A stretch of DNA of 64,000 bases from Geodermatophilus pulveris. Its GTDB lineage: Bacteria > Actinomycetota > Actinomycetes > Mycobacteriales > Geodermatophilaceae. Location of the stretch: the NCBI RefSeq assembly GCF_900188375.1, contig NZ_FZOO01000001.1, positions 655,973 to 719,972 on the forward strand, given 5' to 3'. The translations under genes were made by a program, and so were the position numbers. Below the pieces are notes generated by a model. That model did not search any database and was not told the DNA's origin. It saw only the letters and a list, made by a program, of their open reading frames with translations. Below are positions 1 through 10,321 of the stretch, piece after piece (positions within the stretch are counted from its first letter, which is position 1; each line of letters begins with the position of its first letter).

Positions 1-2082
1 GACGCCGGGCTGCGGCTGGACCACTCGGTGCGGACCGTCGCCGAGGCCGTCCGCGTCGCCTCGACCGACGTCAAGGCCGGGCTCGGGCTGCTCGACGTCC
101 GCCTGGTGGCCGGGGACGCCGGCCTCGCCGCCGCGCTGCGCACCGCCACCCTGGGCAGCTGGCGGCAGTCGGCATCCCGGCTGCTGCCCCAGCTGCGCGA
201 CCTGCGCCGCGGCCGCGCCCGGCAGGTCGGCGAGCTGGCCTTCCTGCTGGAGCCCGACCTCAAGGAGGCCTACGGCGGGCTGCGGGAGGGTCAGGTGATG
301 CGGGCGGCGGCCGCGGCCCAGCTGACCGACGAGCCGGCCGCCGAGGTCGGGGAGGCCTACGCCTTCCTGCTCGACGTGCGCGACGAGCTGCGCCGGCGCT
401 CCGGCCGGCCGACCGACGTGCTGGTCCGCCAGGAGCAGCGGCCGGTCGCGGTCGCGCTCGGCCTGCCCGACGAGGACGCGCTGCTGCGCGAGGTGAGCCT
501 GGCCGGGCGCCGGCTGGCCTTCGTCGCGGACGAGACCTGGCGGCGGGTGGAGGACGCGCTGGTGCGCCGTCCCCGCGGCCGCTACCGCCGGGTCCGCCGC
601 GAGCCGCTGGCCGAGGGCGTGGTGCGCCAGGGCGACGAGGTGGTGCTGGCCCGCGACGCCCGCCCGGCCGCCGACCCCGGCCTGGTGCTGCGCGGCGCGG
701 CCGCCGCGGCCCGGGCGGACCTGCTGCTGAGCCCGTACACCCTCAAGGTGCTCGCCGTGCACTCCCCGCCGGTGCCCGAGCCCTGGCCGGCCGAGGTGCG
801 CTGGTCGTTCCTGCGGCTGCTGGCCAGCGGGCGCTCGGCAGTGCCGGTGCTCGAGCAGCTGGACCAGGAGGGCCTGCTGTCCCGGCTGCTGCCGGAGTGG
901 GACCGCGTGCGGTCGCTGCCGCAGCGCCACCCGTGGCACCGGTTCACCGTCGACCGCCACCTGGCGGAGGCCGCCGCGGCCGCCGCGGAGCTGACCCGCG
1001 ACGTCGACCGCCCCGACCTGCTGCTGGTCGGGGCGCTGCTGCACGACGTCGGCAAGGGCTGGCCCGGGGACCACAGCGTCGTCGGCGAGCCGATCGCGGC
1101 GCAGGTCGCCACCCGGATGGGCTTCGGCGCCGCCGACGTCGCCACGCTGGCCGCGATGGTGCGCCACCACCTGCTGCTCCCCGACACCGCTACCCGCCGG
1201 GACATCGACGACCCGGCCACCGTGGACCGGGTCGCCGCCACCATCGGGCACGACCCGGCGCTGCTGCACCTGCTGCACGCCCTGGCCCAGGCCGACGGGG
1301 CGGCGACCAGCTCCTCGGCGTGGTCGCCGTGGAAGGCGCACCTGGTCGCCGCGCTGGTGGCCCGCGTGCAGGCGCGGCTGGGCGGCGCCCCGGTGCCCGA
1401 GCCCGAGCCGGTGCTGCACCCCGGGGAGCCGCAGGTCCGCACCGACGACCCCGCCGACGCCGGCGTGGCGGTGGGCGTGGCGGACGTGGCCGACGGCCAG
1501 CGGGTGACCATCGTCGCCCCCGACCGGCACGGCCTGTTCAGCCGGCTGGCGGGGGTGCTGGCGCTCAACCAGCTCGACGTGCGCGCCGCGAAGGTCGACG
1601 TCGTCGGCGACCGGGCCACCGCGGTGTTCGCCGTCCGGCCGCGCTTCGGGCGGCCGCCGGTCGCCGCCATCCTGGCCGACGCGGTCCGCGCCGCGCTGGA
1701 GGGCACGCTGCCGCTCGCCGAGCGGCTCCGGCAGCGGGAGGCCGACTACCGGCAGGACGCCGCCCGGGCGGCGCCCCCGCGGGTCTCCTGGCACAACGGC
1801 GAGGTGACCGGCGACGCCACCGGCATCGTCGAGGTCCGGGCGGGGGACCGCGCCGGGCTGCTGTACCGGCTGACCGCGGCGCTGGTGGCCGAGGGGCTGG
1901 ACGTCACGTCGGCGCGGATCGAGACCCTCGGTGCCGACGCCGCCGACCACTTCTACGTGCACAACCCCTCGGGGGAGCCGATCGGCGCCGAGCAGCGGGG
2001 GCGGGTGGAGGCCGCGCTGGCCGCCGCCGTCCGCGGCGCCGTGCCCGACGCGGTGGCCGACCGGACGGACACGCCGGCCTGA
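1..2082 (+). CDS. glnD: [Protein-PII] uridylyltransferase/UMP-removing enzyme, 5' end missing
   Basis: GlnD modifies and de-modifies PII protein according to nitrogen status. The frame is open from the first base, so the gene begins upstream; 693 residues remain and most of the catalytic nucleotidyltransferase core is cut off. The remaining part starts in the linker after that core (LDHSVRTV). It then shows an HD phosphohydrolase domain (HDVGKG near residue 347, RHH near 387) and two C-terminal ACT domains (about residues 500-570 and 608-680, each with a DR.GL.. motif) that sense glutamine. Domain order matches the family. A perfect 7-bp hairpin follows the stop. Upstream amtB and glnB are usual neighbours in actinobacteria but lie outside the window. 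Confidence 0.93.
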   Translation, partial: DAGLRLDHSVRTVAEAVRVASTDVKAGLGLLDVRLVAGDAGLAAALRTATLGSWRQSASRLLPQLRDLRRGRARQVGELAFLLEPDLKEAYGGLREGQVMRAAAAAQLTDEPAAEVGEAYAFLLDVRDELRRRSGRPTDVLVRQEQRPVAVALGLPDEDALLREVSLAGRRLAFVADETWRRVEDALVRRPRGRYRRVRREPLAEGVVRQGDEVVLARDARPAADPGLVLRGAAAAARADLLLSPYTLKVLAVHSPPVPEPWPAEVRWSFLRLLASGRSAVPVLEQLDQEGLLSRLLPEWDRVRSLPQRHPWHRFTVDRHLAEAAAAAAELTRDVDRPDLLLVGALLHDVGKGWPGDHSVVGEPIAAQVATRMGFGAADVATLAAMVRHHLLLPDTATRRDIDDPATVDRVAATIGHDPALLHLLHALAQADGAATSSSAWSPWKAHLVAALVARVQARLGGAPVPEPEPVLHPGEPQVRTDDPADAGVAVGVADVADGQRVTIVAPDRHGLFSRLAGVLALNQLDVRAAKVDVVGDRATAVFAVRPRFGRPPVAAILADAVRAALEGTLPLAERLRQREADYRQDAARAAPPRVSWHNGEVTGDATGIVEVRAGDRAGLLYRLTAALVAEGLDVTSARIETLGADAADHFYVHNPSGEPIGAEQRGRVEAALAAAVRGAVPDAVADRTDTPA

Positions 2083-2095
2083 GCTCCGCGGTCCT

Positions 2096-2113
2096 GTCAC
2101 ACCCCCGTGTGAC
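2096..2113 (+). terminator. Short hairpin after glnD
   Basis: Perfect 7-bp inverted repeat (GTCACAC, CCCC loop, GTGTGAC) beginning 14 bases after the glnD stop. There is no T-tract, as is common for actinobacterial terminators. It may end the glnD transcript; an operator is also possible. Confidence 0.4.
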
Positions 2114-2170
2114 GCTCCCGGGCGAGCGGGACGGACCGGTCCCGACACCGACCGCAGGGAGACGATCGCC

Positions 2171-2392
2171 ATGCCCGGCCAGTCCGCCGCCGTCGCCGCA
2201 GCCGAGGGCCGGGTGTGGCCCTGCCCGTCCTGCGACGCCGACCGGGAGTTCGTCCAGCCGCCGTGCGGGGACGGGCACACCGAGGACGGCGGCGAGTGCC
2301 CCGAGTGGGCGTGCGCCGACTGCGGCACGGCCCTGGTCTCCGGCAGCCCGGCCGGGGTGGCCGCCGGGCCCACCCGCCGCGCCGCCGCCTGA
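2171..2392 (+). CDS. Small zinc-ribbon-like protein (73 aa), function unknown
   Basis: The ATG at 2171 follows a purine-rich AGGGAGA and gives 73 residues. The protein carries a CPSC pair near residue 16, a lone Cys in PPCGDG, and a GEC...CADC cluster near residues 41-51, so two Cys pairs could bind zinc as a rubredoxin- or zinc-ribbon-like knuckle. The acidic centre (HTEDGGECPE) and low-complexity Ala/Gly tail suggest a soluble protein. It stands alone between glnD (same strand) and a convergent baeRF gene. No specific function is recognised. Third-position GC and the ribosome binding site support a real gene. Confidence 0.6.
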   Translation: MPGQSAAVAAAEGRVWPCPSCDADREFVQPPCGDGHTEDGGECPEWACADCGTALVSGSPAGVAAGPTRRAAA

Positions 2393-2430
2393 GCGAGGAC
2401 GGACGGGGACGACACCGCGGGGGCCGGCGG

Positions 2431-3477
2431 TCAGCGGACCGTGAGCGCCACCCGCCCCCGGCCGGCCAGGGCGCCGTCGGTGACCAGCGCCACCCAGCCA
2501 CCGCGCAGCAGCACCGTCTCGATGACCTCGTCGACGAGGTCGTCCACCACGTCAGGGTGGTCGACGTCGGCCGCCGGGGTCAGGAAGTCGCCGTCCGCGC
2601 TCAGCCGGGCCGGGTAGGTGAAGCCCTCCTCGACCGCCAGCATCTCCGGCCGCTCGCACCGCGCCGCCAGCCACACCGCGTCGATGCCCTCGACCACCGC
2701 CGCCCGCGAGCGCCGCCGGTCGAGCAGCGCGAGCGCCTCGTCCTGCCGGCTCAGCAGGTAGGCGTCCAGGACCTCCCGTTCCCGCGGCACCAGGTCCGGC
2801 AGCGGCGCGCGCAGCAGGCTCCCGGTCACCGTCCCGGCGAGCCGGTCGAGGTCCCGGGACAGCCGGCGGAAGCGGGTGACCGTGCGCTCCGCGCCGACCA
2901 GGACCAGCGGGGCCGGGTGCAGCCGCCGGTGGGTGGCCAGCGCCTGGTCCACCCGGCGCAGGAAGGCGTCCCGGGACACGCCGTCGGCGACCAGCGGGAA
3001 CGGCGAGCGGGGTGGGGGCCGCAGGTCCTCGGCCACGCCCTCCAGCAGCCGCGCCTCCCGGTCCGACAGCAGCAGCACGAGGTGCCGCGGCGTGCGGTGC
3101 AGGGTGCGGACCAGGTCCCGGGTGGCGAAGGTCGGGTCGACGACGACCCGGTCGGTCACGGGCACCGGGAGCCGCACCACCTCGCGGACGACCGGGTTGA
3201 CGAACACCGCGATGCCCCGGCCGGTCGGACCGGACCGGGCGCGGGCGACCGTCTCGGCCAGCGCGCCGGCCAGGTCGGACCCGACCCGCCCGTCGCCCGC
3301 GAGCCGCACGGTGGCGTCGGCGGCCAGCCGCTCCAGCGTCGCCGCGTCCGCCTCGGTCATCCGCGGGGCGGGCCGGGTGGAGGCCAGCAGGGAGACACAG
3401 GGGTCGGCCCGGACCGACTGGAGCAGCAGCACCTGCTCCGGCGTCGGCCAGTCGGCCCGCGGCGGGGCGCCGGTCAT
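2431..3477 (-). CDS. baeRF-type (archaeo-eukaryotic release-factor-like) protein
   Basis: A 348-residue protein that I recognise as the bacterial eRF1-like (baeRF, family-3 type) group. Markers are VFVNP near residue 91, a strand ending in LLLSDREARLLEG near 140, and a C-terminal domain with AVVEGIDAVWLAARC and a final GGWVALV...RVALT. The family is proposed to act on stalled ribosomes or in stress, but its chemistry is unproven. The ATG overlaps the stop of the upstream gene (ATGA), so the two are translationally coupled. The assignment rests on remembered family sequence. Confidence 0.6.
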   Translation of the reverse strand: MTGAPPRADWPTPEQVLLLQSVRADPCVSLLASTRPAPRMTEADAATLERLAADATVRLAGDGRVGSDLAGALAETVARARSGPTGRGIAVFVNPVVREVVRLPVPVTDRVVVDPTFATRDLVRTLHRTPRHLVLLLSDREARLLEGVAEDLRPPPRSPFPLVADGVSRDAFLRRVDQALATHRRLHPAPLVLVGAERTVTRFRRLSRDLDRLAGTVTGSLLRAPLPDLVPREREVLDAYLLSRQDEALALLDRRRSRAAVVEGIDAVWLAARCERPEMLAVEEGFTYPARLSADGDFLTPAADVDHPDVVDDLVDEVIETVLLRGGWVALVTDGALAGRGRVALTVR

Positions 3478-3923
3478 GCCCCGTCCCCGCGCAGCGGCAC
3501 CGCGTCCAGGCGCCGGGCCAGCCGGCTGACCGCGCGGTCGAGGACGCGCTCGCGACGCCGGCCGCGCAGACCGGCCAGGCGGTGCAGGCTGATCCGCGCC
3601 GGGACGCCGGCCGCGGCCGCGCGGGAGCGGGCCAGCGCGAGGAGGTCGGCGGCCTCGCGGTCGGCCTCCTCCGCCAGGCCGGCCAGCAGCCGGGCGTCCA
3701 GGGTGAGCGGCACGCGGGGGAGGAGCACGGCGGTGTGCACCTCCTGCCCGGTCTCCCCGGCCCGGCCGTAGGCCGCGTCGAGGACGTCCACCGCGCCGTC
3801 CCGGCCCAGCACGACGGCCAGGAGGCGGGGCGCGTTCCCCCGGGGCGTCCCGGCGGGGGACCCCGCCGGCGCGGTGGGCGCGGGTGGGGCGGTGCGCCCG
3901 GGTGGGGCGAGGGGCAGGGTCAC
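3474..3923 (-). CDS. Hypothetical protein coupled to the baeRF gene
   Basis: The frame is open further upstream, but the GTG at 3923 has a GGAGG five bases before it and is the likely start, giving 149 residues. After a Pro/Ala-rich N-terminus (about 30 residues) comes a strand (RLLAVVLGRDGAVDV), another (VHTAVLLPRVPLTLD), and a long Ala-rich helix with EEADREAADLLALAR. This resembles the alpha/beta pattern of universal-stress-type domains, but no ATP-binding motif is clear. It overlaps the baeRF start by 4 bases and is divergent from the regulator at 4126, which may control both. Function is unknown. Confidence 0.6.
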   Translation of the reverse strand: MTLPLAPPGRTAPPAPTAPAGSPAGTPRGNAPRLLAVVLGRDGAVDVLDAAYGRAGETGQEVHTAVLLPRVPLTLDARLLAGLAEEADREAADLLALARSRAAAAGVPARISLHRLAGLRGRRRERVLDRAVSRLARRLDAVPLRGDGA

Positions 3924-4112
3924 GGGGGCCTCCCGGGTGTGGCGAGGTCTCCCCCGGTCCCGGAGGACCGGCGCCACCCGGGCCGGAGCCGGGACTGACG
4001 GGTGACGGCTGTCGCTGGCGCGGTCGGGTACTCCCCTCGCTGGAAGCACGATACAGGAAGACGTCATCAGGTGACAGGGGGCCGGGGGACTCCGTCGGCG
4101 CGGCTCCTCCCG

Positions 4113-4118
4113 TACGGT
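4113..4118 (+). promoter_or_regulatory. Probable -10 box of a leaderless promoter
   Basis: TACGGT lies exactly 7 bases before the GTG at 4126, so transcription would start at or next to the start codon. No Shine-Dalgarno sequence is present. A convincing -35 box is not visible. Confidence 0.5.
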
Positions 4119-4125
4119 CCTGCCC

Positions 4126-4440
4126 GTGATCGCGCCCTCCGGGTGGACCTTCCTCTCCAACCACGGCCACGTGCTGGTCAGCCTGGCCGCCGACCCGGAC
4201 GCCCGGATCCGCGACGTCGCCGACCGGGTGGGCATCACCGAGCGCGCGGTGCAGACGATCGTCGGAGACCTCGAGGCCGCCGGCTACGTCGTCCGGGAGC
4301 GGGTCGGCCGGCGCAACCGCTACACCGTGGTGCCGCGGGGCCGGTTCCGGCACCCCCTCGAGCAGCACGTGCGGGTCGGTGACTTCCTGGCGCTGGTGCT
4401 CGGCGCCGGTGACCCCCCGCCGCCGCCGGGACCCGCCTGA
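4126..4440 (+). CDS. Winged helix-turn-helix transcriptional regulator
   Basis: A 104-residue DNA-binding protein. After GWTFLSNHGHVLVSLA it shows a MarR/ArsR-like winged helix: a positioning helix (DARIRDVADRVGI), a recognition helix (TERAVQTIVGDLEAAGYV) and a wing (RERVGRRNRYTV). A short C-terminal part has HPLEQHVRVGDFLALV and a proline tail. There is no obvious ligand domain. The gene probably has a leaderless start (TACGGT 7 bases upstream of the GTG). It is divergent from the baeRF pair across a roughly 200-base gap, so control of that pair is plausible but unproven. Confidence 0.75.
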   Translation: MIAPSGWTFLSNHGHVLVSLAADPDARIRDVADRVGITERAVQTIVGDLEAAGYVVRERVGRRNRYTVVPRGRFRHPLEQHVRVGDFLALVLGAGDPPPPPGPA

Positions 4441-4478
4441 CGGCTCCGCGCACCGGCCCGGCGGCGGGCCGCGCTGGT

Positions 4479-4484
4479 TAGGCT
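4479..4484 (+). promoter_or_regulatory. Candidate -10 box for ffh
   Basis: TAGGCT sits about 105 bases before the ffh start and matches the actinobacterial TAnnnT pattern. The implied leader of roughly 100 bases carries no recognisable riboswitch. No clear -35 box. Confidence 0.35.
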
Positions 4485-4589
4485 GGCCCCAGGTGGCGCG
4501 ACGGCTCCGGGGCTCCCGGGCGCCCGAGGCCGAGCAGCCGGTCGCAGCGACCGGCCGGCCGCGCCCGCGAGTTCTGACGAGGACGTGCT

Positions 4590-6175
<1,586 letters not shown>

Positions 6176-6179
<4 letters not shown>

Positions 6180-7255
6180 GCGCGCTGCACCTCTCCGGCG
6201 TCGTGCTGCCCGCGGGGGAGCACCGGGACGTGTGGGTGCGCGACGGGCGGTTCACCTCCGAGCCGGTGCCCGGCGCGGAGACGGTGGGCCGCGGCGGCTG
6301 GCTGGTGCCGGGCCTGGTCGACGCGCACTGCCACGTCGGCATCGCCCGCGGCGGGGGGCACGTCGCCGACCTCGCCGCCGCCCGGGAGCAGGCGCTGGCC
6401 GAGCGCGCCGCCGGGGTGCTGGCGCTGCGCGACTGCGGCTCCCCGGTCGACACCCGGGACCTGGACGGCGACCCGGAGCTCCCGACGATCGTCCGCGCCG
6501 GGCGGCACATCGCCCGCACCCGCCGTTACATCCCCGGGCTGGCCGTGGAGATCGAGCCCGACGCGCTGGTCGAGGAGGTGCGGGTGCAGGCCCGCCGCGG
6601 CGACGGCTGGGTGAAGCTGGTGGGGGACTGGATCGACCGCGGCGTCGGCGACCTCGCCCCGGAGTGGCCGGCCGACGCCCTCGCCGCGGCGATCGCCGCC
6701 GCGCACGCCGAGGGTGCCCGGGTCACCGCGCACACCTTCGGCACCGACGCGCTGCCCGACCTCGTCCGCGCCGGCATCGACTGCATCGAGCACGGCACCG
6801 GCCTGACCGAGGAGCTCGTCGGGGAGATGGCCGCCCGCGGCACCGCCGTCGTCCCGACGCTGGTCAACGTGGCGAACTTCCCCGGCTTCGCGGCGGCGGG
6901 GGAGAAGCGGTTCCCCGCCTACGCCAGCACGATCCGCCGGCTGCACGCCTCCTCGGGCGCCGTCGTCCGCGCCGCCTTCGACGCCGGCGTGCCGGTGTTC
7001 GCCGGCACCGACGCCGGCGGCGGCATCGACCACGGCCGGATCGCCGACGAGGTGCGCGCCCTGCACGCGGCCGGGATCCCCGCCGAGGCGGCGCTGGCCG
7101 CGGCCTCCTGGTCGGCGCGCTCGTGGCTGGGGCTGCCCGGCATCGAGGACGGCGCCCCGGCCGACGTGGTCGTCTACGACGCCGACCCGCGTGCCGACCT
7201 CGACACCCTCGCCCGCCCGCAGCGCATCGTCCTGCGCGGCCGCGTCGTCGCCTGA
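6176..7255 (+). CDS. Amidohydrolase (imidazolonepropionase-like metal hydrolase)
   Basis: A 359-residue TIM-barrel metal-dependent hydrolase of the amidohydrolase superfamily. Visible metal and catalytic elements are DAHCHVG (near residue 50), the bridging-Lys segment WVKLVGDW (near 145), AHTFG (near 185), EHGTGL (near 205), the Asp of GTDAGGG (near 280), and a terminal beta-sandwich with DVVVYDADPR. The substrate cannot be told from sequence; related enzymes cut cyclic amides or peptides. The GTG is inside the ffh stop (GTGA), and no separate ribosome site is visible. The same arrangement occurs in related actinobacteria as I recall it. A pair of dyad elements follows. Confidence 0.85.
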
Positions 7256-7262
7256 GGGCCCC

Positions 7263-7287
7263 CGATGATCAGCTGAGCTGATCGTCG
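7263..7287. repeat. 25-bp dyad, near-perfect palindrome
   Basis: Twelve-base arms around a single central G (7275), with one mismatch; the core is GATCAGCTGAGCTGATC. The lack of a loop suits a DNA-binding dimer better than a terminator. It begins 7 bases after the amidohydrolase stop. Confidence 0.5.
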
Positions 7288-7327
7288 CGGGTCCTGGCTC
7301 ACTGCCGGTCGTGAGCCCGGACCCGCG
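7286..7327 (+). terminator. Strong hairpin between amidohydrolase and proS
   Basis: Seventeen-base arms (7286-7302 and 7311-7327) with one mismatch and an 8-base loop. No T-tract follows. GTGAGCCCGGAC in the right arm is repeated directly at 7332-7343. It probably terminates the ffh operon. Confidence 0.55.
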
Positions 7328-7390
7328 GAGGTGAGCCCGGACGCCGGAAGTCGCGCGCGGCCGCCGCCGGGCGCCTGGGAGACTCCCCGG

Positions 7391-9142
7391 GTGCTCCTTC
7401 GCATGTCGACCCTCTTCCTGCGCACCCTGCGCGACGACCCGGCCGACGCCGAGGTCCCCAGCCACCGCCTGCTGGTGCGGGCCGGCTACATCCGGCGGGC
7501 CGCGCCCGGCGGGTTCACCTGGCTGCCGCTGGGCTACCGCGTCTTCCGCAACGTCGAGCGGGTGGTCCGCGAGGAGATGGACGCGATGGGCGCCCAGGAG
7601 GTGCACTTCCCGGCGCTGCTGCCGCGCGAGCCCTACGAGGCCACCGGCCGGTGGACCGAGTACGGCCCCAACCTGTTCCGGCTGCAGGACCGCCGCGGTG
7701 TGGACCACCTGCTCGGCCCCACCCACGAGGAGATGTTCACGCTCCTGGTGAAGGACCTGTACTCCTCCTACAAGGACCTGCCGCTGTCGCTGTACCAGAT
7801 CCAGACCAAGTACCGCGACGAGGCGCGGCCCCGGGCCGGGCTGTTCCGCGGCCGCGAGTTCACCATGAAGGACAGCTACTCCTTCGACGTCGACGACGCC
7901 GGGCTGGACCGCAGCTACGCCGCCCACCGCGACGCCTACATCCGCGTCTTCGACCGCCTGGGCCTGGACTACGTGGTCGTCTCGGCGATGTCGGGCGCCA
8001 TGGGCGGGTCCCGCAGCGAGGAGTTCCTGCACCCGACCGCCATCGGCGAGGACACCTTCGTACGCTCCGCGGGCGGCTACGCGGCCAACGTCGAGGCGGT
8101 GACCACCGTCGTCCCGGACGAGGTGCCGATCGACGGCCTGCCGGCCGCGCACGTCGAGGACACCCCCGACACCCCGACCATCGAGACCCTGGTCGCGGTC
8201 GCCCGCCAGCTGTTCCCGGACGCCGGGTACACGGCGGCGGACACGCTGAAGAACGTCGTCGTCACCCTCGTGCACCCCGACGGCACCCGCGAGCCGCTGG
8301 TCGTCGGCCTGCCCGGCGACCGGGAGGTGGACGCCAAGCGGCTGGAGGCGCAGGTCGCGCCGGCCGAGGTCGAGCCGTTCACCGACTTCGCCGCGCACCC
8401 GGAGCTGGTCAAGGGCTACATCGGCCCGCAGGTGCTCGGCAGCGGGGGCAAGGCCGCCATCCGCTACCTCGTCGACCCGCGGGTGGTGCCCGGCACCCGG
8501 TGGATCACCGGGGCCAACGAGCCGGGCAGGCACGTGTTCGACCTCGTCGCCGGCCGGGACTTCGCCTGGGACGGCGTCATCGAGGCCGCCGAGGTGCTGC
8601 CCGGCGACCCCGCGCCCGACGGCTCCGGCCCGCTGGAGCTGGCCCGCGGCGTGGAGCTGGGCCACATCTTCGCCCTCGGCCGCAAGTACGCCGAGGCCCT
8701 GGGCCTGCAGGTGCTCGACGAGAACGGGAAGCTCGTCACGGTCACCATGGGCTCCTACGGCATCGGCGTCTCCCGCGCCGTGGCCGCCATCGCCGAGTCC
8801 ACCCACGACGAGCTGGGCCTGGTGTGGCCGCGGGAGGTCGCGCCGGCCGACGTGCACGTGGTGGCCACCGGCAAGGACGCGGCGGTGTTCGAGGCCGCCG
8901 GGGCGCTGTCCGGCGAGCTGGTCGCCGCCGGGCTCACCGTGCTCTACGACGACCGGCCGAGGGTCTCGCCCGGGGTCAAGTTCAAGGACGCCGAGCTGCT
9001 GGGGATGCCGACGATCGTCACCGTCGGCCGCGGGCTGGCGCAGGGCGTCGTCGAGCTGCGCGACCGGGCCACCGGGGAGCGGTCGGAGGTGCCGGTGGCC
9101 GAGGCCGCCGCCGCGGTGCTGGCCGCCGTCCGAGGCTGGTGA
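7391..9142 (+). CDS. proS: Prolyl-tRNA synthetase (bacterial type)
   Basis: Charges tRNA-Pro; class II synthetase of 583 residues with the bacterial editing insertion. Motif 1 is in the N-terminal part ([17 protein letters not shown], ..[18 protein letters not shown]). Motif 2 is [19 protein letters not shown] near residue 138. The YbaK-like editing domain spans about 220-380. Motif 3 is [10 protein letters not shown] near 453, followed by the anticodon-binding domain. The GTG at 7391 has GGGAG 9 bases upstream and gives the family-typical N-terminus before [10 protein letters not shown]; the in-frame ATG at 7403 has no ribosome site. In many relatives proS lies beside rimP or nusA; here it is in a different spot. 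Confidence 0.96.
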   Translation: MLLRMSTLFLRTLRDDPADAEVPSHRLLVRAGYIRRAAPGGFTWLPLGYRVFRNVERVVREEMDAMGAQEVHFPALLPREPYEATGRWTEYGPNLFRLQDRRGVDHLLGPTHEEMFTLLVKDLYSSYKDLPLSLYQIQTKYRDEARPRAGLFRGREFTMKDSYSFDVDDAGLDRSYAAHRDAYIRVFDRLGLDYVVVSAMSGAMGGSRSEEFLHPTAIGEDTFVRSAGGYAANVEAVTTVVPDEVPIDGLPAAHVEDTPDTPTIETLVAVARQLFPDAGYTAADTLKNVVVTLVHPDGTREPLVVGLPGDREVDAKRLEAQVAPAEVEPFTDFAAHPELVKGYIGPQVLGSGGKAAIRYLVDPRVVPGTRWITGANEPGRHVFDLVAGRDFAWDGVIEAAEVLPGDPAPDGSGPLELARGVELGHIFALGRKYAEALGLQVLDENGKLVTVTMGSYGIGVSRAVAAIAESTHDELGLVWPREVAPADVHVVATGKDAAVFEAAGALSGELVAAGLTVLYDDRPRVSPGVKFKDAELLGMPTIVTVGRGLAQGVVELRDRATGERSEVPVAEAAAAVLAAVRGW

Positions 9143-9143
9143 A

Positions 9144-9197
9144 GGACCCCGTCCTCCTCACGCCTCGCACGCTCGGCGCGAGCCTCTGGACCGGGCC
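9144..9197 (+). repeat. Nested-stem intergenic element, copy A
   Basis: Outer arms GGACCCCGTCC (9144-9154) and GGACCGGGCC (9188-9197). Inner stem CGCC/GGCG encloses the conserved loop TCGCACGCTC (9165-9174). It lies 2 bases after the proS stop and 3 bases before the end of the convergent araC gene, so it could terminate both transcripts. Confidence 0.6.
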
Positions 9198-9199
9198 GC

Positions 9200-10135
9200 T
9201 CACCGGCCCCCGGCGACCCGCGCCCGGTAGCGCGACGGCGTCGTGCCGTAGGCCGCGCGGAAGGCCCGGCCGAACACCGAGGGGTCGGTGAAGCCGCACC
9301 GGTGCGCCACCGCCGACAGCGGCACGTCCGGTGCGCGGGCGAGCTCGTCGCGGGCGCGCTCCAGCCGCCGGCGCCGCACGTAGCCCGCCACGGTGTCCTG
9401 GCGGCCGGCGAACAGCCGGTGCAGCTGCCGGACGGAGACGAAGTGGGCGGCCGCGATGTCGCGCGGGCCGAGCGCGGGGTCGCCCAGGTGCTCCTCCACG
9501 TGGGCCCGCACGGCGCGCAGCAGGGCGTCCTCGCCGCGCGGCGTCCCGGCCGGGGGAGGGGGCGCGGCCCCGGCGGCGGTGGTGACCAGCCCGAGCAGGT
9601 CACCGGCGAGCCGGTCGGCGGGCCCGGCGTCGACGACGTCGGGGCTGCCCACCAGGTCGGTGATCATCCGGCCCAGCACCCTGGTCAGGCCGGCCGAGCC
9701 GTCCAGCCGCCGCGCGGTCAGCCCGCCGGCGGAGGCCTCGGGCCGGCACCAGGTGAGCACGAGCAGCGACCAGGCCGGCGCGGTCCCGGCGGAGAGCTCC
9801 CAGGTGAACGGCCGGTCGGTCTCGTAGAGGGCGTAGTCCCCGGGCCGCAGCCAGCACTCCCGGCCGTCCTGCTGCACGCGGGCGGCGCCCCGCTCCAGCA
9901 GCCCGACCTGCACGTAGCGCCGCCCGTCGGCGCGGGCCAGGCCCGCCGTGCGCACCGCCCGCTGGTCCACCGACCCCACCCGGGACAGCTGCAGCGAGCC
10001 CACGGCCCGGCTGGTGACCTCGCCGGCGACCGGCCGGTCGCCGGCCGGGGTGACGTCGAGGCCGACGAAGTGCTCGCCCAGCAGGTCCCGCCACGGCCGG
10101 ACGCCGGTGCACCGGGCACTCGTCGACGTCGGCAT
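9200..10135 (-). CDS. AraC-family transcriptional regulator
   Basis: A 311-residue regulator. The N-terminal 170 residues look like an AraC-binding-like ligand domain (WRDLLGEHFVGLDV, ..GLLERGAARVQQDGRE.WLRPGDYALYETDRPF). The C-terminal 100 residues hold the double helix-turn-helix: GPRDIAAAHFVSVRQLHRLF and then PLSAVAHRCGFTDPSVFGRAFRAAYGTTP followed by SRYRA. The ATG has GAGG 8 bases upstream. It is divergent from the molybdopterin oxidoreductase across 186 bases, which makes that enzyme its probable target. The inducer is unknown. Confidence 0.88.
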   Translation of the reverse strand: MPTSTSARCTGVRPWRDLLGEHFVGLDVTPAGDRPVAGEVTSRAVGSLQLSRVGSVDQRAVRTAGLARADGRRYVQVGLLERGAARVQQDGRECWLRPGDYALYETDRPFTWELSAGTAPAWSLLVLTWCRPEASAGGLTARRLDGSAGLTRVLGRMITDLVGSPDVVDAGPADRLAGDLLGLVTTAAGAAPPPPAGTPRGEDALLRAVRAHVEEHLGDPALGPRDIAAAHFVSVRQLHRLFAGRQDTVAGYVRRRRLERARDELARAPDVPLSAVAHRCGFTDPSVFGRAFRAAYGTTPSRYRARVAGGR

Positions 10136-10321
10136 CGGGACCTCGCTCGGGTCGGCCGCGCGGGACCGGTCGGCGGGTCCCGGGCAGGACGCCGCCGAGC
10201 GTGCCACGGGGACACCGGCCCGGGGAAGGCGCGGGGAGTCGAGGACCGGGCACGCAGCGTCGACCGGCGACCCGGGTGTCCCGCCACGATCGCCGCAGCG
10301 CCGGACCCCCAGGAGGCGACC

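Noticed and set aside
7311..7343. Insertion-sequence end or target duplication suggested by the GTGAGCCCGGAC direct repeat
   Set aside because: No transposase and only 9 bases between the repeats; better explained as part of the hairpin structure.
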